Source: Sulfurovum indicum (GTDB taxonomy: Bacteria; Campylobacterota; Campylobacteria; Campylobacterales; Sulfurovaceae). Taken from it: DNA of 64,000 bases. The position numbers were made by a program, and so were the translations under genes. How positions within the stretch are numbered: position 1 is the stretch's first letter; each line of letters starts with the position of its first letter. Below, one piece after another: positions 35,856 to 45,662 of this stretch. Below the pieces are notes generated by a model. That model worked only from the letters and a program-made list of their open reading frames with translations. It was not told where the DNA came from and did not search any database. The DNA lies in assembly GCF_014931715.1 (NCBI RefSeq), contig NZ_CP063164.1:310001-374000 (forward strand), in the 5' to 3' direction.

Positions 35856-36866
35856 ATGGAGCGTATGGTCGAGATCGAACGGTTTGACGGAGAAGCCTCT
35901 TATGAAGCAACCCTGCGTCCGAACTCATGGGATGAGTATATCGGACAGGAGAAGATCAAGAAGAATCTCCAGGTTTTTATTGAAGCAAGCAAACGGAGGG
36001 AGGAGGCACTTGACCATATCTTGTTCTTTGGACCTCCCGGACTGGGCAAAACGACGTTGGCAAACATTATTGCTACCCAGATGCATGCCAATATCAAGAC
36101 AACTGCAGCACCGATGATAGAAAAAGCAGGGGATCTGGCTGCGCTTCTGACCAATATAGAAGAGGGGGATATCCTTTTTATCGATGAGATCCATCGTATG
36201 TCTCCAGCGATTGAAGAGATCCTCTACCCGGCGATGGAAGACTTCAGGCTTGATATTATTATCGGTTCCGGACCTGCTGCGCAGACGGTGAAGATAGATC
36301 TGCCGCGTTTTACGCTTATAGGGGCGACAACCAGAGCCGGTATGCTCTCAAATCCGCTCAGGGAACGTTTCGGTATGCACTTTAGAATGCAGTTCTATAC
36401 ACCGGAGGAGTTGGCGAAGATCATTGCACAGGCTGCCTGTAAGCTGGAAAAACCTGCCCATGAAGCAGCAGCAGTCGAGATTGCCCGCCGCAGCAGGGGA
36501 ACACCGCGTATTGCTCTGCGTCTGCTCAAGAGAGTACGTGATTTCTCCGAAGTGGCAAATGAAACAGAAGTGACACTGGAACGGGCCAAGTATGCACTGG
36601 ATGAGTTGGGGGTGAACAGCCTTGGCTTTGATGAACAGGATATCCAGCTGCTGGAACTTCTGGTCAGTGCCAAAAACAGACCGATGGGGTTGAGTACCAT
36701 CTCCGCAGCACTGAGTGAGGATGAGGGAACGATTGAGGATGTACTTGAACCCTATCTTATAGCCAATGGCTATATAGAACGTACAGCACGTGGGCGCATT
36801 GCAACCAAAAAAAGTTATGAGCACTTCAAACTGGCTGCTTTCAAGGAAGGTTTATTTGATGAGTAG
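35856..36866 (+). CDS. ruvB: Holliday junction branch-migration helicase RuvB
   Basis: A 336-residue AAA+ motor of the RuvABC resolvasome. [18 protein letters not shown], Walker [10 protein letters not shown], Walker B LFIDEIHR, sensor [16 protein letters not shown] and the C-terminal winged helix ([15 protein letters not shown]) are all present. The start is ATG 35856 with GGGAG at 35845-35849. Confidence 0.97.
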   Translation: MERMVEIERFDGEASYEATLRPNSWDEYIGQEKIKKNLQVFIEASKRREEALDHILFFGPPGLGKTTLANIIATQMHANIKTTAAPMIEKAGDLAALLTNIEEGDILFIDEIHRMSPAIEEILYPAMEDFRLDIIIGSGPAAQTVKIDLPRFTLIGATTRAGMLSNPLRERFGMHFRMQFYTPEELAKIIAQAACKLEKPAHEAAAVEIARRSRGTPRIALRLLKRVRDFSEVANETEVTLERAKYALDELGVNSLGFDEQDIQLLELLVSAKNRPMGLSTISAALSEDEGTIEDVLEPYLIANGYIERTARGRIATKKSYEHFKLAAFKEGLFDE

Positions 36867-36909
36867 GCATGTTTATGAATTTTTAGGAAAAGTTTATATG
36901 AAAGGGGTT

Positions 36910-36932
36910 CCAAAAGGGTTTTTGCCTTTTGG
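36910..36932 (+). repeat. Perfect hairpin before the AI-2E transporter gene
   Basis: CCAAAAGG-GTTTTTG-CCTTTTGG, an 8-bp stem without a following T-run, 16 bp before the next ATG. It could be an mRNA stability or translation element. Confidence 0.4.
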
Positions 36933-36948
36933 ATGGAGATAGAACAGT

Positions 36949-37971
36949 ATGAATAAGACCTCATTGCTTATTACAGCCCTTTTTGTATTCGGCCTTATAG
37001 GGGCCTACAGTGTCTATCAGCCTTTTCTGCTCTCTTTGACGGTTGCCGTTCTTCTCAGTATGGCGACTTTTAACCTTACCAAAAAGCTGTCTGACTTTAC
37101 CGGTTCGGCCAAGATCTCTGCAGGTATTTCCACCCTCCTGATGACGCTGCTGCTTTTTGTGCCGATCATCTATTTGGCAACGATAGGAGTAGGGTATATC
37201 TCAGAAATCGATAAAGAGGGGGTTAAAGATACACTTGCAACACTGCGGGCTATGGTAGAGAATTTTCCTTTTCTGAAAGAGGTAACTGAGCAGTATTTGA
37301 GTGATGAACGTATTACAGAATATATCAAGGATTCAACAGCTTATTTGACTGTGGCGGGAAGTACCGGTTTTGGGTTTATGAAAAATATGTTCTTTGTCGT
37401 TTTGTTCTATTTCTTTATCAACTATTACGGGAACCGTTTTTTTGATACGATTCTGGATCTTTTGCCTGTGACGCCGAAAAAAGGTGAAAAGATGATGAAA
37501 GAGGTTTCTGCAACGATGGAGATCGTCTTCTATTCCATTATCGTTACAGCGATTTTTGAAGGTCTGTTGTTTGGACTGGCGATGAGCTACTTTGGTTTTA
37601 ATGGTGTCTTTTTTGGTGTGATCTACGGCTTTGCTTCACTTATTCCCATTGTTGGTGGTATCATTGTATGGGTGCCTGTTTCGCTGTATGCCTGGACAAA
37701 GATCGATCTGCAGACAGCATTGTTTATTGCTTCTTATTCGGTGATTGTCATTTCTATTATTGCCGATACTTTCGTAAAGCCGATGATCATCGAAGTGATC
37801 AAGAAGGATTTTTTAAAGAGTACGCTGCAGATCAATTCAATTTTGATCTTCTTCTCTATTTTGGCGGGAATGAGTACCTATGGATTCTGGGGGATGATAC
37901 TCGGTCCTGCGATCACCTCGTTCCTGATTGCGATCACCAAAGTATATCTGGATTATTCAGAAGTGAATTAA
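36949..37971 (+). CDS. AI-2E family transporter (PerM/YdiK-like permease)
   Basis: A 340-residue membrane protein with about seven TM helices. The C-terminal signature PIVGGIIVWVPVSLYAW and ILAGMSTYGFWGMILGPAI is typical of the AI-2E transporter family (PF01594). The name comes from one member that exports autoinducer-2; other members are Na+/H+ antiporters, so the cargo is open. Confidence 0.88.
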   Translation: MNKTSLLITALFVFGLIGAYSVYQPFLLSLTVAVLLSMATFNLTKKLSDFTGSAKISAGISTLLMTLLLFVPIIYLATIGVGYISEIDKEGVKDTLATLRAMVENFPFLKEVTEQYLSDERITEYIKDSTAYLTVAGSTGFGFMKNMFFVVLFYFFINYYGNRFFDTILDLLPVTPKKGEKMMKEVSATMEIVFYSIIVTAIFEGLLFGLAMSYFGFNGVFFGVIYGFASLIPIVGGIIVWVPVSLYAWTKIDLQTALFIASYSVIVISIIADTFVKPMIIEVIKKDFLKSTLQINSILIFFSILAGMSTYGFWGMILGPAITSFLIAITKVYLDYSEVN

Positions 37972-38027
37972 CCCCCAGTTAAACTTGTTAGTTTACAATA
38001 TCAATACTAGTATGAAAAGGATGAACC

Positions 38028-38708
38028 ATTATTAAGATACTGATTATAGAAGATGATCCGGAACTGGCACTGATCTTAAGCAACTACCTTACCAAATATG
38101 ATATGGAGGTAATATGTGCAGAGGATCCCTATATTGGACTCTCTCTATTGACTCAGCATAATTTCGATCTGATCATCCTGGATCTTACCCTGCCCGGAAT
38201 GGATGGGTTGGAAGTGATTCCCAAAATTCGGGACATTACGGATATTCCTATTATTATCTCCTCTGCACGTGATGATATTACTGACAAGGTGATCGGAATG
38301 GAAAGAGGTGCGGATGACTATATGCCAAAACCGTACGATCCCCGTGAACTGGTGAGTCGTATCAAGACGATCCTTCGCCGTACGCACAGTGCAGAAGAGA
38401 AGAAAGAAAAGAAAGAGGAGACATTTGTTGCAGACCCGGCTGCACGTACTATCATTTTCAAAGGACACTTCCTGGACCTGACTGCAGCCGAGTATGATAT
38501 TCTCTCTATGCTAATACAGCATAAAAACGGTTCTGTTTCACGAGAACAACTGCTTTATGAAAGTGAGCATATCGATGATGACAGTTCTATTAAGAATATT
38601 GATGTGATCATCTCCCGTATCAGACAGAAGATCGCAAAGATCGACCCTGATCATATTTATATCAAACCGATCCGTGGTGTTGGATACCTCTTGACAGACC
38701 GCGTATGA
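38028..38708 (+). CDS. OmpR-family response regulator with apparent ATT start (ArsR-like, acid response type)
   Basis: A 226-residue regulator. The receiver begins IKILIIEDDPELALILSNYL, with phosphoacceptor Asp in LIILDLTLPGMDG and Lys in YMPKPYDPRELV; a winged-helix domain follows, ending IKPIRGVGYLLT. There is no ATG, GTG or TTG in frame at the true N-terminus. The only fit is ATT 38028, 7 nt after AAGG at 38017-38020, giving (M)IKILIIEDD as in relatives. A start at ATG 38103 would delete the acidic pocket and is rejected. Its stop overlaps the kinase ATG (ATGA). The pair resembles ArsRS of H. pylori. Confidence 0.85.
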   Translation: MIKILIIEDDPELALILSNYLTKYDMEVICAEDPYIGLSLLTQHNFDLIILDLTLPGMDGLEVIPKIRDITDIPIIISSARDDITDKVIGMERGADDYMPKPYDPRELVSRIKTILRRTHSAEEKKEKKEETFVADPAARTIIFKGHFLDLTAAEYDILSMLIQHKNGSVSREQLLYESEHIDDDSSIKNIDVIISRIRQKIAKIDPDHIYIKPIRGVGYLLTDRV

Positions 38709-39937
38709 GAAACCTTTCCGTTACTACTTTTATCCATATTCTTTTCTCGGTTGCGATTATTATTCTGATTGCGACCTTTACGCTTTTTCATTACTGGGAC
38801 AAAGACCGTCAGAAGATAGCAGAGTTTAAACGTTATCAACTTATCTCTCTTACTTTTCTTTCCAATTTAAAGCTTTATCCGTCTCAGGAAGAGTTGAATA
38901 AACTGTATGAAGAGCTTCATGTTGAACCACTTCCTCCTGTCAAGGCCGAAGAGATCAAGCAAAAGATCATGAAGGAAGGAGAGACTATTTTCAGCGGCGG
39001 ATCACAGCAGCTTGGACGTGTACGTGTATTTAGTATTGACGGAGAGCGATATATCTATGTACAGCGTATGTCCTATAATCTGCTGCTTAAAGATGCCGTA
39101 CCGAAGAACTTCTTTTTTGAGATAGCAGTAACATTGGGGATTATTCTGATTGTACTGCTGCTGTTGTTATATTTTGCTGTACTGAAAAAACTTTATCCGC
39201 TCAAAAAACTGCATTGGCAGATACAGCGTTTTGCACGGGGCGATATGAATGTCGAGATCACCTATGAACATGATGATGAGATAGGTAAGATCGCTAAAAG
39301 TTTTGATGATGCGATCAAACATATTAATCAGTTGAGCAGATCAAAGAATCTGTTTATGCGTAACTTGATGCATGAGCTCAAAACTCCTATTACCAAGGGC
39401 CGTATCATTGTTGAAATGATGGATGATGAGAGTACGAAAAAAGTATTGATCCGGGCATTTGAGCGTATGAATGAACTTATCTCCGAGTTGGCAGAGATAG
39501 AGCGTGTAACGACACAGAGTTTTGAACCGGATTTTGAATATACCATGCTTAGCGAGATTGTCAAAGAGAGTAGAGAGCTTCTGATGTCAGAGGGAAACTG
39601 TATCCATACAGAAGTGGAAGAGATGGCACTTACAACTGACAAGAAACTAATGGTACTGGTGTTAAAGAATCTTATTGATAACGGTATGAAGTACGGTAAA
39701 GACAAGTGTGTACTGGTGCGTACCCGGAACGGACTGATTGAGGTGGTCTCCAAAGGTGATCCTCTTGAACATCCGCTCTCCTACTATACAGAACCGTTCT
39801 CTCAGGCTGAAAAACGGAGTTCAGGATTTGGGTTGGGGCTTTACATTGTTGACAGTATTTTGGAGAAAATAGGCTATCGTCTGGCATATAAACATGAAGA
39901 AGGAATGAATATCTTCATACTGCTACCGGAGAAGTAG
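38705..39937 (+). CDS. ArsS-like sensor histidine kinase
   Basis: A 410-residue kinase with an N-terminal TM helix (about 7-28), a periplasmic domain, a second TM (about 136-159), HAMP, the H-box HELKTPITKGRIIVEMM, the N-box LKNLIDNGMKYG and a short ATPase lid SGFGLGLYIVDSI. The HELKTPITKGR motif is typical of the campylobacterotal ArsS group that senses pH in H. pylori. The signal here is not established. Confidence 0.9.
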   Translation: MRNLSVTTFIHILFSVAIIILIATFTLFHYWDKDRQKIAEFKRYQLISLTFLSNLKLYPSQEELNKLYEELHVEPLPPVKAEEIKQKIMKEGETIFSGGSQQLGRVRVFSIDGERYIYVQRMSYNLLLKDAVPKNFFFEIAVTLGIILIVLLLLLYFAVLKKLYPLKKLHWQIQRFARGDMNVEITYEHDDEIGKIAKSFDDAIKHINQLSRSKNLFMRNLMHELKTPITKGRIIVEMMDDESTKKVLIRAFERMNELISELAEIERVTTQSFEPDFEYTMLSEIVKESRELLMSEGNCIHTEVEEMALTTDKKLMVLVLKNLIDNGMKYGKDKCVLVRTRNGLIEVVSKGDPLEHPLSYYTEPFSQAEKRSSGFGLGLYIVDSILEKIGYRLAYKHEEGMNIFILLPEK

Positions 39938-39986
39938 TGATAGAGGATTAGTGATAGTCATAGAGTGATAGTGATAGTGATAGAGG
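39938..39986. repeat. Heptad array GTGATAG type
   Basis: GTGATAG-AGGATTA-GTGATAG-TCATAGA-GTGATAG units followed by GATAGT repeats of 6 bp, between the kinase stop and the convergent Fe-S gene. Confidence 0.6.
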
Positions 39987-39999
39987 GGAGGGTGGTCTA

Positions 40000-41325
40000 T
40001 CACTGTCTGCTATTATTATCATCTTTTAATGCTTCTGCGATCAGCTCCAGCGGATTTTTAAAAATTGTTTCAACGTTCGTATTGTTCATCGCTTCACTAA
40101 GCTGTACACGACAGGCTGAGCATTCCGCACTTACATAATGTGCTTTGGTCTCTTTTATCATTGCCGCTTTTGGTTTGCCGGCCGCTTCAGCAAAGTGGAA
40201 TTTCTCTGTCTGCATGGTGACACCGCCAAATCCGCAACAACGGTTGGGATCGCTCATTTCTACCATTGGATAGTTCGGTGAGAGCAAATTTCTTGGTTCT
40301 TGGTAGATTCCCTGTACCTTTCTGGCATGGCACGGATCATGGTAGGTGACCAACTGATCAAACTTTTTCCCTTTTGATTCGAGCAGTTCTTTAAGGTTGG
40401 TATTGTCATGCAGCCAGGCAGTTGCCATATGGATCTTCTCAGTGACTTTTTGCGCCCTCTTTTCCCATTCCGGCATTTTATGGTTCTTGAAAAAGACCTG
40501 CCAGTCGTGTTTGACCATCGCGGAACAGGTTGCTTCCGGGATGAGCATTGCATCATATTCATCCATAAAACTTTCAAAATATTCAATATTTTTTTTTGTC
40601 ATATATTCAACTGAATCTACATCACCGGTGAAGTATGCCGGAGCACCGCAGCAAAGCTGTTTTTTGGGTATGAAAACTTCAATATTGAGTTTCTCCAGGA
40701 TATCTACAAGACTGTCTCCGATTCCTTCGTAATTGTAGTTTGCCAGACAACCGATGAAAATTGCGACACGTTGTTTTTTTTCTGCAGGCTTTGAAGCAGG
40801 AATATGTTCGGGATATTTGTTGAGGAAACTTGTTTTCATGAGTGATGGGATAAGTCTGCCTTTTTTCATCATCGGCAGGGAAAATCTTGCTCTGAGACCT
40901 CTTCCCTTATTATCTTCCGCCAATGCACAGGTTTTGAACATGAAGCCAAGTTTCATAACAAGATCCATGATTTTACGGTGACGAAGCAGGAAGAAGAACC
41001 CTCTTTTAAACCAGGCAATCCCGTATTTGTCAGCAATGTCTGCACGTACCTCTTCAATGACCATATCAGTTGCCAGAGAGTTGGGGCAGACATCAACACA
41101 GTTTGTACAGAGAAAACAGCTCTCAAAGATATCTTTTGCATTTTTGTCCAGAGGCAGATGCCCTTTTTGGTACGCGCCCAACAGGTCGATAAAGCCGCGA
41201 GGAGAGGTTGTTTCGTCAGGATTGACCTGGTGAATGGTACATACCGGGATACACTTTCCGCATTTGATACATGCATCGCTTGTTTCAGCGAAGTTGAAAA
41301 TCTCTTCAGGTTTTTTCAAACTCAT
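40000..41325 (-). CDS. Fe-S oxidoreductase, glycolate oxidase GlcF / heterodisulfide-reductase-like
   Basis: A 441-residue protein with two N-terminal [4Fe-4S] ferredoxin motifs (CIKCGKCIPVC at about 19-29 and CFLCTNCVDVC at about 70-80) and two C-terminal CCG domains: one with CCGAPAYFTGD, the other with DPNRCCGFGG. GlcF-type subunits pass electrons from a flavin dehydrogenase to the quinone pool or another carrier. The GlcD-like gene at 10049 could be the partner, although the two are 29 kb apart. Confidence 0.88.
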   Translation of the reverse strand: MSLKKPEEIFNFAETSDACIKCGKCIPVCTIHQVNPDETTSPRGFIDLLGAYQKGHLPLDKNAKDIFESCFLCTNCVDVCPNSLATDMVIEEVRADIADKYGIAWFKRGFFFLLRHRKIMDLVMKLGFMFKTCALAEDNKGRGLRARFSLPMMKKGRLIPSLMKTSFLNKYPEHIPASKPAEKKQRVAIFIGCLANYNYEGIGDSLVDILEKLNIEVFIPKKQLCCGAPAYFTGDVDSVEYMTKKNIEYFESFMDEYDAMLIPEATCSAMVKHDWQVFFKNHKMPEWEKRAQKVTEKIHMATAWLHDNTNLKELLESKGKKFDQLVTYHDPCHARKVQGIYQEPRNLLSPNYPMVEMSDPNRCCGFGGVTMQTEKFHFAEAAGKPKAAMIKETKAHYVSAECSACRVQLSEAMNNTNVETIFKNPLELIAEALKDDNNSRQ

Positions 41326-41361
41326 TCCTTAAGTTTTATAGTTCTTTGTTCATTTTTTTTC

Positions 41362-41392
41362 TTTGTCCAACCACAAAGAAAAAGAAACGAAC
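41362..41392. repeat. Inverted repeat with CTTTGT/ACAAAG arms
   Basis: TTTTTCTTTGT-CCAACC-ACAAAGAAAAA, a 10-11-bp near-perfect inverted repeat in the gap before the Fe-S gene. No T-run follows on either strand. The A/C-rich sequence after it (GAACCAAAAAAAAGAAAAGG) resembles common dispersed intergenic elements in proteobacteria. Confidence 0.4.
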
Positions 41393-41486
41393 CAAAAAAA
41401 AGAAAAGGTGGGGAACTGACGTGTTTCAGAAAGCACCTTGTTCTTTTAAGCTTTCAGGTAGCAAAAATACTCTCTGCTGCTTAAGA

Positions 41487-42854
41487 TTATACCGTCTTTG
41501 AAAAACTTTTTTTGTTTCCGCCATACTGGTGCATATAGGCATCAAACGGCATAGCGATGTTTCTTATCAGCAATGTTCCTGTTGGGCTTACAGATATTTT
41601 TTCGTCTGTAAGAGTTACAAGGTCAGCTTTTACGAACTCCTCCAGAGCATCCAGTGCATCTGCAAAATACTCTTTAAATACGATATTATGCTCCTTCTCT
41701 ACTCTCCTGATGTCTATGGAGAAGTTTGCCATGAGTTCCATGATGACCGCTTTTCTCAGGTAGTCATCCCCACTCAGCTCTACACCCCGTTCAAAAGGAA
41801 GTCTTCCGGCATCAATAGCTGCTTCGTACAGCTTCATATCTTTGGTATTTTGTGCATAGTAACGAGTGCCTTCACCGATACTGGTCAGACCGATACCAAT
41901 GAGATTTGCTCCGCCTTTTGTTGTGTAACCCTGAAAGTTTCTATGCAGTTCACCTTTTGCTATGGCACCGAAGAGTTCATCTTCAGGTTTGGCAAAGTGA
42001 TCCATACCTACCATTTTATACCCATTGCTTTCAAAAAAGTCAATAGTATACTGGAATATTTGTAACTTTACATCGGGGGCAGGCAGGGTGGTTTCATCGA
42101 ATTTACGCATGGTTTTTTTCATCCATGGCACATGTGCGTAGTTGAAGACAGCCAGTCTGTCCGGCTCGAGCGAAAAGGCCTGCTGCAGTGTTGCCCTGAA
42201 ACTCTCAAAGGTCTGATAGGGAAGGCCGTAAATGAGGTCTACATTGATGGAATTGATACCGTACTTCCGTGCCAGGTCAACGGCTGCTTTGGTCAGCTCA
42301 TAAGGCTGGATACGGTGTATCTCCTGTTGAACTTTTGGGTTGAAGTCCTGCACTCCGAAGCTGATACGGTTAAATCCGTGTTTCTGAAAAACCTTCATCT
42401 GCTCTTCATTGAAAAAACGTGGATCGATCTCTACGCTTATCTCGGCATCTTTGCTCCAGTTGGGGAACTTCCCTTTAATATAAGAGATGATCTCATCCAG
42501 CTCGAATGCTTTATAGAAGGTCGGTGTCCCCCCGCCAAAATGAAACTGTATGATCTCCCTTGAAGTATCGAGGTGTTGTGCCAATATATCGATCTCTTTT
42601 TTGAGGTACTCGATATAGGTACTGAGTTTTTCCTCTTTGGAGGTAAAAACAACATTACAGCCACAGAAATAGCAGGCTGATCGGCAGAAGGGAAGATGTA
42701 CATAAAGTGAAAGAGCTTCTTTCCCCTCTTCAAGATATTTAAGATAGTCTTCATACCTGAAGTTGTCACTAAACTCCAAAGCAGTCGGGTAGGACGTGTA
42801 TCTTGGTCCCGGTTTGGAGTATTTGCTGAATTTTTCTAAATCGATGTTGCTCAT
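41487..42854 (-). CDS. hemN: Oxygen-independent coproporphyrinogen III oxidase
   Basis: A 455-residue radical SAM enzyme that decarboxylates coproporphyrinogen III to protoporphyrinogen IX without oxygen. The cluster motif is CRSACYFCGC; HFGGGTPTF, RISFGVQDFNP and DLIYGLPYQT follow, and a C-terminal HemN domain is present. The start is ATG 42854 with GAAGGA upstream; the open frame to 42890 enters a repeat array. Together with hemB this gives heme-synthesis steps in this region. Confidence 0.95.
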   Translation of the reverse strand: MSNIDLEKFSKYSKPGPRYTSYPTALEFSDNFRYEDYLKYLEEGKEALSLYVHLPFCRSACYFCGCNVVFTSKEEKLSTYIEYLKKEIDILAQHLDTSREIIQFHFGGGTPTFYKAFELDEIISYIKGKFPNWSKDAEISVEIDPRFFNEEQMKVFQKHGFNRISFGVQDFNPKVQQEIHRIQPYELTKAAVDLARKYGINSINVDLIYGLPYQTFESFRATLQQAFSLEPDRLAVFNYAHVPWMKKTMRKFDETTLPAPDVKLQIFQYTIDFFESNGYKMVGMDHFAKPEDELFGAIAKGELHRNFQGYTTKGGANLIGIGLTSIGEGTRYYAQNTKDMKLYEAAIDAGRLPFERGVELSGDDYLRKAVIMELMANFSIDIRRVEKEHNIVFKEYFADALDALEEFVKADLVTLTDEKISVSPTGTLLIRNIAMPFDAYMHQYGGNKKSFSKTV

Positions 42855-42876
42855 TGTTTTCCTTCGGAAAAAGCGT

Positions 42877-42902
42877 TCAGCATTCAGCATTCAGTGTTCA
42901 GA
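42877..42902. repeat. Heptad array TTCAGCA type
   Basis: TTCAGCA-TTCAGCA-TTCAGTG-TTCAGAG, four 7-bp units immediately upstream of hemN. Confidence 0.6.
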
Positions 42903-43010
42903 GGTTTTCTCTTTTTCACATTGCTTCATGCTTGTGACGCATTAATATTATTTTTATTTGTTAAAATTCTCAAGGTTCCCTTAACGCTTAGCGCTGAACG
43001 CTCGGCTATG

Positions 43011-43931
43011 TCAGCGATGCTGATCCAGCCATACCATAATCCCTTTTTGGGCATGGAGCCTGTTTTCCGCTTCGGTGAAGATCACCTCTGCATGTTTTTC
43101 GAAAGTCTCTTCACTCACTTCATAGCCACGGTAGGCAGGCAGACAGTGTAGAAAAATAGCATCTTCTTTTGCCAGGCTCATCATTGTTTCATCTACCATG
43201 TAGCCGGCAAAGGCTTTGAGGCGGATCTCCTTTTCAGCTTCCTGCCCCATGGAGACCCAGGTGTCTGTTGTGACAACATCACACCCTCTGACTGCCTCTT
43301 TTGGGTCATTTCCGAAAATAAGTTTTGCACCGCTCTCTTTTGCAAATGCTTCCGCCTGGGCTACGATATCCGGGTCACACTCATATCCTTTGGGTGTAGC
43401 TACTCTAAGCTCAAAGCCCATCTTCGCTGCCAGCATCAGCCAGGAGTGTGTCATGTTGTTGCCGTCTCCCACATATGCACAGACAGGATCATCTGCTTTG
43501 CCGAATTCGATCATGGTAAGGTAGTCCGTCATCAGCTGTACAGGGTGAAAAGAGTCGGTCAGTCCATTTATTACAGGTACTTTGGAGTAGGCAGCGAACT
43601 CTTCAATTTTATTTTGTTCAAAAGTGCGGATCATGACCATGTCAACCATACGGCTGATGACACGTGCAGTGTCTTTCATCGGTTCACCGCGCCCAAGCTG
43701 AATATCATTGGCAGAAAGAAAAAGTCCTACACCTCCGAGTTGATAAATACCGGTCTCGAAGCTTACACGGGTGCGTGTAGAACTTTTTTCAAAGATCATT
43801 CCCAGTGTCTGTCTCTCCAGATAGGGAACAAACTCTTTGCGTTTGGTCTGTACTTTGATCTTAACGGCAAGATCGATCATCTCCAGCAGCTCTTCTTTCG
43901 TAAAGTCTGCCAGCGTTAAAAAATGTCTCAT
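43011..43931 (-). CDS. argF: Ornithine carbamoyltransferase
   Basis: A 306-residue carbamoyltransferase of arginine synthesis. The carbamoyl-phosphate motif is [22 protein letters not shown] and [11 protein letters not shown] (ornithine SMG/HCLP loop type) identify the ornithine enzyme rather than PyrB, which is encoded separately at 60560. Confidence 0.95.
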   Translation of the reverse strand: MRHFLTLADFTKEELLEMIDLAVKIKVQTKRKEFVPYLERQTLGMIFEKSSTRTRVSFETGIYQLGGVGLFLSANDIQLGRGEPMKDTARVISRMVDMVMIRTFEQNKIEEFAAYSKVPVINGLTDSFHPVQLMTDYLTMIEFGKADDPVCAYVGDGNNMTHSWLMLAAKMGFELRVATPKGYECDPDIVAQAEAFAKESGAKLIFGNDPKEAVRGCDVVTTDTWVSMGQEAEKEIRLKAFAGYMVDETMMSLAKEDAIFLHCLPAYRGYEVSEETFEKHAEVIFTEAENRLHAQKGIMVWLDQHR

Positions 43932-44602
43932 AGGACCATCCTTATTTTAACCATAAAATCAGTTAAAAATTTAAAAGAAATTATTCTACCATAAAATTAT
44001 TGAGGGTTCTATATTTAAGAGGAAAGGCAAGGTTGATATTTTTATCAAAATATAATCGTGCATGTGTCTGTTGATCATCTGTATACAGGGTATACGGTGA
44101 TATCTGAGGGTAGCAATATAGTAATGAAACTGGAGCATTTGTTTACTGTGTTACTTGTAATAGTATAGATGAAACATTTAGGAAGCAATCATTTTTTTAT
44201 CTTTGTTACTCATTTCCGGTCCAAAACATGGTGTTAGAGTAGATTTTTTCACCATTTTGTCTTGACTTCCTGATTTTATACTATCGATTCTTGTGCGGAG
44301 TAGGTTTGCATATGAGATAAAAAAGACGACCTTGAATTTAAAAAGATGTGAAGGATCAATCATGAAAGGTTTGAAAACATAAAGTGAAGTTATATTGTGC
44401 AGTATAGTTATTTCTATCCACATCGCAGTATATGCCATAGAAACTGTACAAAATCTATAGGAAGTAGAGGCTTGGGCCTTAAACCCGAATTATGCAATAG
44501 AAATCACTGTATTTCACACAAATCATTGCACCATAGGCATTTGGTGAACTTCGAGTGATTCTAATGCATATTTTGGCTTAAAGACAGCAGTTTTTTACAG
44601 TT
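43932..44602. other. Long AT-rich gap without a recognisable gene; possible remnant
   Basis: 671 bp between argF and hemB. One open frame on the minus strand (44178-44438, 86 codons) has a Lys/Phe-rich sequence (FKFKVVFFISYANLLRTRIDS) but no family I recognise and no good start context. The stretch around 44474-44560 (AACCCGAATTATGCAATAG and following) looks like a decayed end of a mobile element, with stops in every frame. TATAAT occurs at 44051-44056 on the plus strand. Confidence 0.35.
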
Positions 44603-45574
44603 TCATTTGCCTAGAAGTATCGCTGCTTCTTTTGCATGGTAGGTAATGATGATATCTGCACCGGCACGTTTAAAGCCAAGCAGGGTTTCCATCATGACTC
44701 TGTCATAGTCTATAACACCTGCTTTGGCAGCCATTTTGAGCATAGCGTATTCACCGCTGACGTTATAGACTGCCAAAGGCAAAGCAGTATTTTCTCTAAC
44801 ATCGCGAATAATATCCATATAGGCGAGTGCCGGCTTGACCATCAGGATATCTGCTCCCTCCAGCTCATCCTCAACACTTTCTGCAATAGCTTCTCTCCGG
44901 TTGGCCGGGTTCATCTGGTAGCTTCTTCGGTCTCCAAAACTTGGACTTGATTCTGCTACATCCCGGAATGGGCCGTAGTAGGCTGAAGCGAACTTGGTTG
45001 AGTAGCTCATGACAGGTAGATTCTCGAATCCCGCACTGTCCAGGCCACCTCTGATCGCCTGGATCATTCCGTCCATCATGCCTGAAGGGGCGATCATGTC
45101 AGCACCTGCTTTGGCATGAATAACTGCCTGTTTTGCAAGGTTGTCAAGAGTAATGTCATTGTCAACTGTTTCCAGAACCGGGTCGAGTACACCACAGTGT
45201 CCGTGATCGGTGTATTCACAGAAACAGAGGTCGGTTACAACGAACATCTCTGGATGTGCTGCTTTGACTTCTCTTACTGTTTGGGCAATGATGCCGTGTT
45301 CACACATCGCATCACTCCCTACACTGTCTTTGACATCCGGGATTCCAAAAAGGATAATAGACATAATGCCGAGTCTTTTAAGTACATCACACTCTTTGAC
45401 GATCTCATCGATACTCATCTGATATACGCCAGGCATGGAAGCTACTTCTTCCCTGATGCCTTCACCGCTTCTTGCAAAGAGAGGATAGATGAAGTCATTG
45501 ACGCTTAAATGTGTCTCCTGTAGAAGATCTCTCAATACAGGATTAATTCTTTTTCTTCTAAAACGGGCAAACAT
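44603..45574 (-). CDS. hemB: Delta-aminolevulinic acid dehydratase (porphobilinogen synthase)
   Basis: A 323-residue enzyme that condenses two 5-aminolevulinates to porphobilinogen. The zinc-binding cysteines are in DLCFCEYTDHGHCG, the Schiff-base lysines in SYSTKFASAYYGPFR and MVKPALAYMDI. The N-terminal RFRRKRINPVLRDLLQETHLSVNDFIYPLF is standard. Confidence 0.97.
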   Translation of the reverse strand: MFARFRRKRINPVLRDLLQETHLSVNDFIYPLFARSGEGIREEVASMPGVYQMSIDEIVKECDVLKRLGIMSIILFGIPDVKDSVGSDAMCEHGIIAQTVREVKAAHPEMFVVTDLCFCEYTDHGHCGVLDPVLETVDNDITLDNLAKQAVIHAKAGADMIAPSGMMDGMIQAIRGGLDSAGFENLPVMSYSTKFASAYYGPFRDVAESSPSFGDRRSYQMNPANRREAIAESVEDELEGADILMVKPALAYMDIIRDVRENTALPLAVYNVSGEYAMLKMAAKAGVIDYDRVMMETLLGFKRAGADIIITYHAKEAAILLGK

Positions 45575-45609
45575 ACACGACCTTTTGTAATTATTTGTGT
45601 TATTTTACA

Positions 45610-45644
45610 CTAATTATTAATTGTTAATTATTAATTATTAATTG
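45610..45644. repeat. Heptad array TTAATTA/TTAATTG
   Basis: Five 7-bp units (TAATTAT, TAATTGT, TAATTAT, TAATTAT, TAATTGT) in the divergent hemB-ribA gap, ending 7 bp before the ribA -10 element. Confidence 0.6.
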
Positions 45645-45650
45645 TTTCTG

Positions 45651-45656
45651 TATAAT
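45651..45656 (+). promoter_or_regulatory. -10 element of ribA placed for a leaderless transcript
   Basis: TATAAT ends 6 nt before the ATG at 45663, the same spacing as at alr. No Shine-Dalgarno sequence is visible before the start. Confidence 0.55.
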
Positions 45657-45662
45657 CTCTTC

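Noticed and set aside
38103-38708. Response regulator starting at ATG 38103
   Set aside because: This would remove the first beta strand and the acidic residues of the receiver domain; the frame is conserved upstream to ATT 38028.
44178-44438. Protein-coding gene of 86 codons
   Set aside because: No recognisable family, poor start context and an AT-rich, stop-rich setting; kept only as a note in the gap.
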